From Microbacterium sp. cf332 (lineage in GTDB: Bacteria > Actinomycetota > Actinomycetes > Actinomycetales > Microbacteriaceae): a stretch of 64,000 bases of DNA. The DNA is taken from positions 716,314 to 780,313 of the forward strand of contig NZ_FNKN01000002.1 in assembly GCF_900102175.1 (NCBI RefSeq), read 5' to 3'. Shown here piece after piece: positions 32,198-40,729 of this stretch; positions within the stretch are counted from its first letter, which is position 1, and each line of letters begins with the position of its first letter. The translations under genes were made by a program, and so were the position numbers. The notes under the pieces are model-generated. The model did not search any database. It was not told where the DNA came from and saw only the letters and a program-made list of their open reading frames with translations.

Positions 32198-35100
32198 ATG
32201 AAGTCGACCTCATGGTTGCGGGCGCGCCCCCGCACTCTCATCTCCGCCGGCATCGTCACGGTCGCCGCGCTCACCATCGGCACGCTGGCCGTCGCCTACG
32301 AGGGCGAGCCCACGACCGAGGTCGACCTCCACGACGGTGGTGTCTGGGTCACGAAGCAGTCGAGCCTGCTGGTCGGCCACTACAACAACGAGTCCCGCGT
32401 CCTCGACGGCAGCCTGCGCACGACCGCGGCGGAATACGACGTCCTGCAGTCGGGCGCACGCGTCGTGGTCGTCGACGCGGACGGATCCGCGATGTCCGCC
32501 GTCGACCCCGCGAAGGTCGTGTTGTCGGGAACCGCCGAAGTCCAGCCGGGCGCCCAGATCGCCCTCGGATCCGACACCGTGTCCGTGCTCGACGCCGCCG
32601 GTGACCTGCGGACGGTGCAGTTCGCGGGTGTGAACGGCTTCAGCTTCGAGGCGAACGAGCCGATCGCCGAACTCGGCGAGGGGTCGACGGCCACCGTCGG
32701 CACCGACGGCACGATCTATGGCGCGTCCGCGACGGAGGCGAAACTCTTCGCATACGCCCCGCTGGGCGACGGAACCGTGGCGCAGACCGCCGAGCGCGAT
32801 CTCGAGGGCGTCGCCGAAGACGACGAGCTGGCCATCACCGCGCTCGGTCAGATCCCGTTCGTGCTCGACCGCGACACCAATCTCCTCCACGGCGGCGACG
32901 GCTCGCAGACGCAACTGCCGGCCGATGCGCTGCTCCAGCGCCCGTCGAACGCCGCGGAGACGCTCACCGTGAGCACGACGACCGGTCTCCTGCGGGTGGA
33001 CCCGGGCGGCGACACCACGACGATCGAGGCGGGCGGCGAAGGCACCCCCGCCGAGCCGGTCTATGTCGGCGGATGCGCCTACGGGGCCTGGTCGGGCTCG
33101 GGCATCTTCGTGCGCGACTGCGCCGACGACGCCGACGACGTCGTCCAGGAGATCGAGGGCATCGACCCGGCGGCGAAGCTCGAGTTCCGCGTGAACCGCG
33201 ACGTCGTCGTGCTGAACGACGTCTTCGGCGGCGCCGCCTGGCTCGCGAGCGACAACATGCAGCGCGTCGACAACTGGACCGACATCACCCCGCCCGAGGG
33301 CACCGGCGACGAGGAGCAGGAGACGACCGAGGAGACCGTCGAGACGGCCCTCCCCGAGCGGACCGATGAGAACACGCCGCCCATCGCCGTCGACGACTCG
33401 TTCGGCGTGCGCCCCGGCCGGACGACCGTGCTGCCCGTGCTCTTCAACGACACCGACGCCGACGGCGACGTGCTCGTCGCCTCCGCGACGAGCGATCCCG
33501 CGTTCGGTGAGATCTCGCAGATCCAGAACGGCGGCGCACTGCAGATCAAGGTCCCCGACGACGCGTCCGGATCGACGTCGTTCACGTACACCGCCGACGA
33601 CGGCCGCGGCGGCGAGGCCACGGCGACCGTCCGTCTCGCGGTCCGCGGCGACGACGAGAACTCGCCGCCCGTTCAGCAGCGCGTGACGCCCGTCACGGTC
33701 GAGGCCGGCGGCACCACGTCGTACAACGTGCTGACCGAGTGGATCGACCCCGACGGCGACGACATCTTCCTGAAGTCTGTGCAGGCCGACGGCGGCGACG
33801 AGGCCGACTTCACCTCGGACGGCCAGATCACCTACCGCGCGATCGGTGCCGTGCAGGGGCGCAAGGACGTTCCCATCGTCGTCTCCGACGGCACGGACGA
33901 CGGCGCCGGCATCCTGCGCATCGACGTGCGCCCTCCCGGCACGACGGTGCCCGTCACGAACGCCGACCACGTCGTCACCCGCGTCGGCCAGTCGGTCACG
34001 GTCTCGCCGCTCGCCAACGACACGAGCGCGGGGCGCGAGCCGCTGCGTCTGACGCGCGTCGACGAGGTCGAGGGCGCGACGATCCAGCCCGACTTCGCGG
34101 AGCAGACCTTCACATTCACCTCCGACGTGGTGAACACCTACTACGTCGACTACCTCGTCTCGGCCGGCCCGAACAGCGTTCCCGGTCTCGTCCGCGTCGA
34201 TGTGCTGCCGGCGGCCGACACGAACCTGCCGCCCGTCGCCGTCCGCGACGTCGCGCTCCTGCCGACCGGTGGCGACGTGCTCGTCAACGTCCTCGGCAAC
34301 GACACCGACCCCGCTGGCGGCATCCTCGTCGTGCAGTCGGTCACCGCCGACCCCGAGGGCGGAGTGACCGCGGCCGTGCTCGGCCACGAGACGGTGCGTA
34401 TCACCGACCAGGGGTCGCTGTCGCAGCAGACCCGTGTGGCGTACACGATCTCGAACGGCGAGCAGTCGGCCACCGGCGAGATCGTGGTCATCCCGATCCC
34501 CGCGCCCGACCGGCTGCGCCCACCCGTCGCGAACAACGACACCGCCGTCGTCCGCGTCGGCGACGTCGTGACGATCGACGTCCTCGCGAACGACACGCAC
34601 CCCAACGGCGACACGCTGCACGTCTCGCCCGAGCTCGTGCCGCCCCTCATCGACGAGGCCGACGGACAGGTCTTCGTCTCGGAGGACAAGCTCCGCTTCC
34701 GCGCCGGCGACGAGCCCAAGACCGTCAACGCGACGTACGAGGCCGTCGACAGCGCGGGCCAGCGCGCCGGCGCCTACGTGACGATCCAGATCCTGCCGCG
34801 GCAGGACGACGCGAACGCCGCACCGCGCCCGCGCGACCTCACCGCCCGCACGCTCAGCGGCTCGGACGTCACCATCCCCGTGCCCCTCGACGGCATCGAC
34901 GAGGACGGCGACTCCGTCGAGCTCATCGGACTCGCGAGCTCGCCGAGCAAGGGCCGTATCGTCGAGACGGGCTCGAACACGTTCGTCTACGAGGCGTTCG
35001 ACACCAGCGTCGGGTCCGACTCCTTCACCTACCGCGTGCGCGATCGTCTCGGCAAGGAGGGCACGGCCCGCATCCAGGTGGGCATCGCACCCGCCGAGAC

Positions 35101-38100
35101 GACGAACCAGGCGCCGTACGCGGTGAAGGATGCCGTCATCATGCGTCCCGGTCGCCAGGTCGCGGTGTCGGTTCTCGAGAACGACTCCGACCCGGACGGC
35201 GACAAGTTCGGGTTCGCCGCCGACGCCCTCGAGGTGCCCGATGTCGACGGGCTCGCGGCCGAGGTCTCGGGCGAGCAGGTCATCATCACCGCTCCCGACG
35301 TGCCGATGAACACCAGCATCCAGTACACGATCGAAGACGCCCGCGGCCTGACGGCCACGGCTCCCGTCCAGATCACCGTCGACGAGGACGTGCCGCTGCA
35401 ACGGCCCATCGCGCGCGATGACCGGGTGCGCGCCGACGACGTCGACGAGAACGGCTTCGCGATCGTGCCCGTGCTCGACAACGACGACGACCCGGACGGC
35501 ACGCGTGCCGCGCTCGGGGTCACGCTCGGCGTCGGTGGCGAGAATGCGTCGGTCCGCCCCGACAACGGCGTCTCGGTGCAGCTGACCGACGAACGGCAGC
35601 TCATCACCTACTTCATCACCGACGAGGACGGTCTCACCGCAGCCGCGTTCATCCACGTGCCGGCCCTCGCCGAGCTGCCGCCGACCCTCATCTCGACCGA
35701 GCCCCTCGTGGTGCAGAGCGGGGAGACGGTCGAGCTGCCGCTGGCGGACTACGTGCGCACGTCAGGTGGTCGCGAGGTGGTCATCACGGAGGCCGAGAAG
35801 GTCAGCGCCTCGCACGCCGACGGCGCCTCGCTCGTCCGTGATGAGCGGACGCTCGTGTACACCTCGGCCGCCGAGTACTTCGGGCAGGACGCCCTGAGCT
35901 TCGAGGTCACCGACGGTGCCGGTCCCGACGATCCGGCGGGACGCAAGGCGACCCTCGCGATCCCGATCACGGTGACCCCGCCCGACAACCGGCCGCCGAC
36001 CATGATCGGCGCGCAGATGGAGGTCGCTCAGGGTGAGGACGCGCGCACGCTCGATCTCGCCGCGCTCGCGACCGACCCCGACCCGGGCGACGCCGAGAAC
36101 CTCCGGTTCGCCCTCGTCGGCGGCGCGCCCGACGGACTGACGGCGTCGGTCGACGGCTCCGTGCTGTCGGTCTCGGCGAGCACGGACGTCGCGAAGGGCA
36201 CGGCGCTCCCCGTGCAGGTGAGCGTCACCGACGGTGAGTCCGATCCCGTCACCGCGAGCATCACCGTGACCGTCACCGCGTCGACGCGGCCCCTCGCGAC
36301 GGCGAACACCGACGTCATCGAACAGGCCGACCAGGGCGCCACCGTCTCGGTGCCGGTGCTCGACAACGACGTCAACCCGTTCCCGGAGACCCCGCTCACC
36401 CTGGTCGGGGCCTTCAGCGAGACGACCGGCGGCGACGCCCGTGTCGCCGGCGACCGTGTCGAGGTCACGAGCAACGCGGACTTCGTCGGGACGCTCGTGG
36501 TGCGCTACCGCATCGGCGACGCGACCGAGGATCCCGACCGTCAGGTCGACGGTCAGATCCGCATCACGGTGCAGGGCCGCCCGGACGCGCCGGGCAAGCC
36601 GACCGTCACGAGCGTCGAGAGCCGCACCGTCGTGCTCGCGTGGTCGCCGCCCATCGACAACGGCGCCTCGATCACCGGATACACGGTGCGGACGACCTCG
36701 GGCGCTTACAGTCGCGAATGCCGGTCGACGACCTGCACCCTCGACGGGCTGACGAACAACGTCGAGTACAACTTCGTCGTCACCGCCACGAACCGCGTCG
36801 GCGAGTCCGACCCGTCGCTGCCGTCCGAGACCGCGCGTCCCGACCAGCGGCCCGACACCCCGAACCCGCCGAGTCTCGCATTCGGCGACCGCAGCCTCGA
36901 CGTGACGTGGACGGTGCCGCGCACCGAGGGCTCGCCCGTCGAGAGCTACAGCCTGCAGATCTCGCCGGCGCCGCCGTCGGGAGTCGCCGAGAAGACCGGC
37001 GTCACCGGTACCCGCATCACGTGGGACGGCCTGCAGAACGGTGTGCAGTACCAGGTGCGCGTCCGCGCCCACAACCGCGCGCCCGAGCCGTCGAGCTGGA
37101 GCGTCTGGTCGCAGTCGATGGTGCCGGCCGGCAAGCCGGACGCCCCCGGTGCGCCGTCGACGCAGCGTCTGAACCCCGTCGGCAACCGGTCGCAGATGCA
37201 GGTGAGCTGGAACCAGCCGGCCAACAACGGCGACGCGATCGCGGGGTACCAGTTGCAGGTGCGCCGCGGCGGCGCGACGGTCGACACCATCAGCGTGCCG
37301 GCCGGTCAGACGAGCCAGGCCGTGACCGTCGACACCTCGACGAGCGACTACACGTTCGTCGTCCGCGCGCAGAACAAGGCCGGCTGGGGCGAGTGGAGCG
37401 CCTCGTCGGCACCCCGCCGCGCCTTCACGCCGCCGGGAGCGCCGACGGGCGTCAGCGCCGCCGAGGGCGACAACCGCGTCACCGTCTCGTGGACGGCCGG
37501 CGCCCTCAACGGCGCGAACCCCGGCGAGGTCGCCTACCAGTACTCCGTCAACAACGGCGGCTGGCGCTCCGACTGGGTCGGCGGCGGCAACGGCGGCTCC
37601 GGCACGATCGGCAACGGCCAGGTGAACAACAACGGGGCCTACACCGTTCGGGTGCGCGCGGTCGCGACCGCCGACGGATCGACGTACGAGGGCGAGCCCT
37701 CGGGAGCGTCGAACCAGGTCGCGCCCTACGGCCAGATCGGCAACCCTTCGGCGAGCGCCACGCGCGACGGCAACCGCGTGACCCTGTCGTGGTCGTCTCC
37801 CGCACGCAACGGCCGTGACGTCGTGACCGAGATCAGCATCAACGGCGGCGGCTGGCAGCGCGTCGACGCGAGCGGGTCGAACCAGCGGGGCGATGTCGGT
37901 TACAGCAGCACGCAGACGATCGACGTCCGCACGTCGGCAGACGGCAGCACGACGACGACCGCTCGAGCCGAGGTCCGCACGCCCGACGCCCCGCCGCCCC
38001 CGCAGCCGCGTGCATGGCTGACGAAGGGCACGCCGAAATCGGGCTGCGCGAACGGGTGCTACTACTTCCGCCTGAACACGTCGAACTTCCCCGCCGGCAG

Positions 38101-38269
38101 CTACCGCATCGACTGCTACAGCGACGGCGGCAAGTTCAACAGCTACGACGGCCCGTTCAACGTCCCGGCGGACGGCTCGGTCGAGCTCACCTGCTACCTC
38201 GGCTCGGACGGCTACGACGCCTTCGTCCGCATCAAGGGCTGGGGCGACAGCGAGCACACACGCTGGTAG
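32198..38269 (+). CDS. Giant Ig-like/fibronectin type III surface protein, 2023 aa
   Basis: First gene of the envelope/signalling cluster. An N-terminal membrane segment (about 12-32, LISAGIVTVAALTIGTLAVAY) leads into a roughly 350-residue domain of unknown fold. About eleven tandem Ig/cadherin-like modules follow (from residue 390), each with a P-x-A-x-x-D start and an ND-D/T-D-P-DGD turn (e.g. VLFNDTDADGD, VLENDSDPDGD). Then come about five FN3 modules (from residue 1460; ITGYTVRT, VAYQYSVNN) and a C-terminal Cys-containing beta domain (SGCANGCYYF ... WGDSEHTRW). There is no LPxTG. ATG 32198 has GGGGGAG upstream. Probably an anchored, outward-facing adhesive or wall-spanning scaffold; role inferred from domains and context. 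Confidence 0.9.
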   Translation: MKSTSWLRARPRTLISAGIVTVAALTIGTLAVAYEGEPTTEVDLHDGGVWVTKQSSLLVGHYNNESRVLDGSLRTTAAEYDVLQSGARVVVVDADGSAMSAVDPAKVVLSGTAEVQPGAQIALGSDTVSVLDAAGDLRTVQFAGVNGFSFEANEPIAELGEGSTATVGTDGTIYGASATEAKLFAYAPLGDGTVAQTAERDLEGVAEDDELAITALGQIPFVLDRDTNLLHGGDGSQTQLPADALLQRPSNAAETLTVSTTTGLLRVDPGGDTTTIEAGGEGTPAEPVYVGGCAYGAWSGSGIFVRDCADDADDVVQEIEGIDPAAKLEFRVNRDVVVLNDVFGGAAWLASDNMQRVDNWTDITPPEGTGDEEQETTEETVETALPERTDENTPPIAVDDSFGVRPGRTTVLPVLFNDTDADGDVLVASATSDPAFGEISQIQNGGALQIKVPDDASGSTSFTYTADDGRGGEATATVRLAVRGDDENSPPVQQRVTPVTVEAGGTTSYNVLTEWIDPDGDDIFLKSVQADGGDEADFTSDGQITYRAIGAVQGRKDVPIVVSDGTDDGAGILRIDVRPPGTTVPVTNADHVVTRVGQSVTVSPLANDTSAGREPLRLTRVDEVEGATIQPDFAEQTFTFTSDVVNTYYVDYLVSAGPNSVPGLVRVDVLPAADTNLPPVAVRDVALLPTGGDVLVNVLGNDTDPAGGILVVQSVTADPEGGVTAAVLGHETVRITDQGSLSQQTRVAYTISNGEQSATGEIVVIPIPAPDRLRPPVANNDTAVVRVGDVVTIDVLANDTHPNGDTLHVSPELVPPLIDEADGQVFVSEDKLRFRAGDEPKTVNATYEAVDSAGQRAGAYVTIQILPRQDDANAAPRPRDLTARTLSGSDVTIPVPLDGIDEDGDSVELIGLASSPSKGRIVETGSNTFVYEAFDTSVGSDSFTYRVRDRLGKEGTARIQVGIAPAETTNQAPYAVKDAVIMRPGRQVAVSVLENDSDPDGDKFGFAADALEVPDVDGLAAEVSGEQVIITAPDVPMNTSIQYTIEDARGLTATAPVQITVDEDVPLQRPIARDDRVRADDVDENGFAIVPVLDNDDDPDGTRAALGVTLGVGGENASVRPDNGVSVQLTDERQLITYFITDEDGLTAAAFIHVPALAELPPTLISTEPLVVQSGETVELPLADYVRTSGGREVVITEAEKVSASHADGASLVRDERTLVYTSAAEYFGQDALSFEVTDGAGPDDPAGRKATLAIPITVTPPDNRPPTMIGAQMEVAQGEDARTLDLAALATDPDPGDAENLRFALVGGAPDGLTASVDGSVLSVSASTDVAKGTALPVQVSVTDGESDPVTASITVTVTASTRPLATANTDVIEQADQGATVSVPVLDNDVNPFPETPLTLVGAFSETTGGDARVAGDRVEVTSNADFVGTLVVRYRIGDATEDPDRQVDGQIRITVQGRPDAPGKPTVTSVESRTVVLAWSPPIDNGASITGYTVRTTSGAYSRECRSTTCTLDGLTNNVEYNFVVTATNRVGESDPSLPSETARPDQRPDTPNPPSLAFGDRSLDVTWTVPRTEGSPVESYSLQISPAPPSGVAEKTGVTGTRITWDGLQNGVQYQVRVRAHNRAPEPSSWSVWSQSMVPAGKPDAPGAPSTQRLNPVGNRSQMQVSWNQPANNGDAIAGYQLQVRRGGATVDTISVPAGQTSQAVTVDTSTSDYTFVVRAQNKAGWGEWSASSAPRRAFTPPGAPTGVSAAEGDNRVTVSWTAGALNGANPGEVAYQYSVNNGGWRSDWVGGGNGGSGTIGNGQVNNNGAYTVRVRAVATADGSTYEGEPSGASNQVAPYGQIGNPSASATRDGNRVTLSWSSPARNGRDVVTEISINGGGWQRVDASGSNQRGDVGYSSTQTIDVRTSADGSTTTTARAEVRTPDAPPPPQPRAWLTKGTPKSGCANGCYYFRLNTSNFPAGSYRIDCYSDGGKFNSYDGPFNVPADGSVELTCYLGSDGYDAFVRIKGWGDSEHTRW

Positions 38270-38315
38270 CGCCGCACGGCCCCCGGCATCCACTCACCAC
38301 GAGGAACGAGAACGA

Positions 38316-39287
38316 ATGAGCATGACACCCGAGCAGGCAGCGTGGTTCCGCGACACCTTCACGCGGCTGATCGACAACGTCGACGCGGCACTCCTCGGCA
38401 AGCGCGAGGTCGTGGCCCTCGTGCTGTCGGCGATGATCGCCGAGGGACACGTGCTGCTGGAGGACGCTCCCGGAACGGGTAAGACGAGCCTGGCGAAGGC
38501 GATCGCGGCGAGCGTGCAGGGCACGTCGACGCGCATCCAGTTCACACCCGACCTGCTGCCCTCCGACGTCACGGGTGTGACGATCTACGACCAGGCGAAC
38601 AAGCGCTTCGAGTTCCACCGCGGACCCGTCTTCGCCTCGATCGTCCTGGCCGACGAGATCAACCGCGCCTCGCCCAAGACGCAGTCGGCGCTGCTCGAGG
38701 TCATGGAGGAGTCGCGGGTCACGGTCGACGGCGTCGCGCACGAGGTCGGTCGCCCGTTCCTGGTCGTCGCCACGCAGAACCCCATCGAGCAGGCGGGCAC
38801 CTACAAGCTGCCCGAAGCGCAGCTCGACCGGTTCATGATCAAGACCTCGATCGGCTACCCGACCCTCGCCGTGTCGGAGCGCATCCTCGTCGGGGCGGTC
38901 GACCGCAACCCCTCGGCGAGCCTGAAGCCCGTCATCACGACCAACGCGGTCGGCGAGATGGCCGACCTCGCCTCGACCGTGCACATCGACCCCGTCGTGG
39001 CGCGGTACGCCGCGCAAATCGTCGAGGCCACGCGCGAGGCTTCGGCGACGCGCCTGGGCGTCTCGGTGCGCGGCGCGATCGCCATGATCCGCATCGCGAA
39101 GGTCTATGCCGCCGCGCAGGGCCGCCACTACGTCGTTCCCGACGACATCAAGCTGCTCGCGGTGCCCGTCTGGGCCCATCGCCTCGTGCTCGACCCCGAG
39201 GCCGAGTTCACCGGCACGACGGCTGAGACGGTCATGAACAACGCCCTCGCCGACGTCGAGGCGCCGCTCGCGCGAGCGGACGCTTGA
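38316..39287 (+). CDS. MoxR family AAA+ ATPase
   Basis: A 323-residue MoxR chaperone ATPase. Walker A APGTGKTSLA, Walker B VLADEINRASPKTQSALLEVMEE, sensor region FLVVATQNPIEQAGTYKLPEAQLDRFMIK and a C-terminal lid ending in DDIKLLAVPVWAHRLVL. MoxR proteins work with VWA or DUF58 partners to mature or assemble complexes; the DUF58 gene follows directly. ATG 38316 has GAGGAACGAG upstream and lies 46 nt after the surface-protein stop. The gene overlaps the next by 1 nt (TGATG). Confidence 0.95.
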   Translation: MSMTPEQAAWFRDTFTRLIDNVDAALLGKREVVALVLSAMIAEGHVLLEDAPGTGKTSLAKAIAASVQGTSTRIQFTPDLLPSDVTGVTIYDQANKRFEFHRGPVFASIVLADEINRASPKTQSALLEVMEESRVTVDGVAHEVGRPFLVVATQNPIEQAGTYKLPEAQLDRFMIKTSIGYPTLAVSERILVGAVDRNPSASLKPVITTNAVGEMADLASTVHIDPVVARYAAQIVEATREASATRLGVSVRGAIAMIRIAKVYAAAQGRHYVVPDDIKLLAVPVWAHRLVLDPEAEFTGTTAETVMNNALADVEAPLARADA

Positions 39288-40729
39288 TGACGACACCCCC
39301 TGCCGCCCCGACCCCGACGCGTCGCACGCGCCGGGGCCGGAGTGCTGCCGGCGGTGCGACGCCGGACGCGACGACTGCTGTCGGCACGGGGACGACCACG
39401 GATGCCGCGACCGTCGGGTCGACGACCCGCGACGCCGACGCGACCGTGCGGGTGGGGACGACGACCCTGTCGGCCGACGCCGCACCCGTCAACGCGGAGG
39501 CCCCCTCACGGCTCGAGGCGTGGCGCGAGCGGGCGGAGTCGTGGTGGACGGTCGCGCAGCGCGTCATCCGGCTGATCACGCGCACCGTTCGCCCGCTCGG
39601 GTGGGTGCTGCTGTCCGCGACCGTGCTGCTCTGGGTCGTCGCGTTGAGCTTCGGCTGGCAGGAGATGATCATCGCGGCCGTCATCCTGACCGCGATCGTG
39701 CTCATCAGCATCCCCTTCCTGTTCGGCGGCACCGCGTACGACGTCGACCTCGACCTGACGCGCACGCACGTGGTGGTCGGCGAGCGGGCGATCGGCGGAC
39801 TCACCCTGGCCAACGGCACCTCGCGCTCGATCCTGCCGTCGCGCGTCGTGCTGCCCGTCGGCTCGGGGCGCGGCGAGTTCGACGTTCCGCGCCTGGCTCC
39901 GGAGGCCGTGCACGAGGAGCTCTTCGCCATCCCCACGACCGCCCGGGGCGTGCTCGCGGTGGGGCCTGTCAGCGTGCTGCGCGGCGACCCGCTCGGCCTC
40001 TTCGAGCGCAGCAGCGACCGCCGTCAGGCCGTCGATCTGTACGTGCACCCGCGCACCGTTCCGCTCGAGGGGCTGTCGCTCGGGCGCCTGCGCGACCTCG
40101 AGGGACTGCCGTCCTCCCACTTGGCCCGTGACGACGTCTCGTTTCACGCGCTGCGCGAATATCAGCCCGGCGACGACCTGCGGCACGTCCACTGGAAGTC
40201 CACCGCCCGGGTCGGCGAACTGATGATGCGCCAGTACGAAGAGACCCGCCGCTCGCACTTCGTGCTCGGGCTCTCGACCTACGCCGGCGACTACGCCGAT
40301 CCCGAGGAGTTCGAGCTCGCGATCTCGGCAGCCGGGTCGATCGGCCTCCGCGCGTTGCGCGACTCACGCGTGCTCGAGGCGCGCACCCAGCTCGGACCGC
40401 TGCGCACGCAGGGTCCGCGGCGCCTGCTCGACAACCTCGCCTCGATCGAGTACTCCCGCCAGCGCGACGGCGGCGTCGTCGCCCTCGCCGGGACGATCGC
40501 CATCAACTCGCACGGCATCGCCATCGTCGTGCTCTTCTGCGGTTCCGGCGCCGACTCGGCCGAGCTCAAGCTCGCCTGCTCGCGTCTGCCCCAGGGGGTC
40601 CGTGTGCTCGCGATCGTCGCCGACACATCGCTCGAGGTGCCGCTGCTGCGCCGCGTCGGCGACGCCGATGTCATCTCGATCAGCGCGCTCGACCAGCTCG
40701 CGCCCGCGATGCGGAAGGTGCTCTCGTGA
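39287..40729 (+). CDS. DUF58 domain membrane protein
   Basis: A 480-residue partner of MoxR. A Thr/Ala-rich N-terminus (1-75) is followed by two membrane helices (about 98-150), an immunoglobulin-like region, and the DUF58 domain with FHALREYQPGDDLRHVHWKSTARVGELMMRQYEE (about residues 285-320), a degenerate VWA-like fold. ATG 39287 is preferred over a TTG at 39284, since the MoxR stop (39285-39287) overlaps it in TGATG. Its end overlaps the next gene in GTGA (40726-40729), so the proteins are likely made in linked amounts. Confidence 0.93.
   Translation: MTTPPAAPTPTRRTRRGRSAAGGATPDATTAVGTGTTTDAATVGSTTRDADATVRVGTTTLSADAAPVNAEAPSRLEAWRERAESWWTVAQRVIRLITRTVRPLGWVLLSATVLLWVVALSFGWQEMIIAAVILTAIVLISIPFLFGGTAYDVDLDLTRTHVVVGERAIGGLTLANGTSRSILPSRVVLPVGSGRGEFDVPRLAPEAVHEELFAIPTTARGVLAVGPVSVLRGDPLGLFERSSDRRQAVDLYVHPRTVPLEGLSLGRLRDLEGLPSSHLARDDVSFHALREYQPGDDLRHVHWKSTARVGELMMRQYEETRRSHFVLGLSTYAGDYADPEEFELAISAAGSIGLRALRDSRVLEARTQLGPLRTQGPRRLLDNLASIEYSRQRDGGVVALAGTIAINSHGIAIVVLFCGSGADSAELKLACSRLPQGVRVLAIVADTSLEVPLLRRVGDADVISISALDQLAPAMRKVLS

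Noticed and set aside
32210..35656. Open frame of 1148 codons on the minus strand inside the Ig/FN3 surface protein gene
   Set aside because: Composition (Arg/Asp/Val/Gly only) is that of an antisense frame; the plus strand shows ordered Ig-like modules.
35762..38293. Open frame of 843 codons on the minus strand under the FN3 region
   Set aside because: Same antisense shadow effect; no start site or domain.
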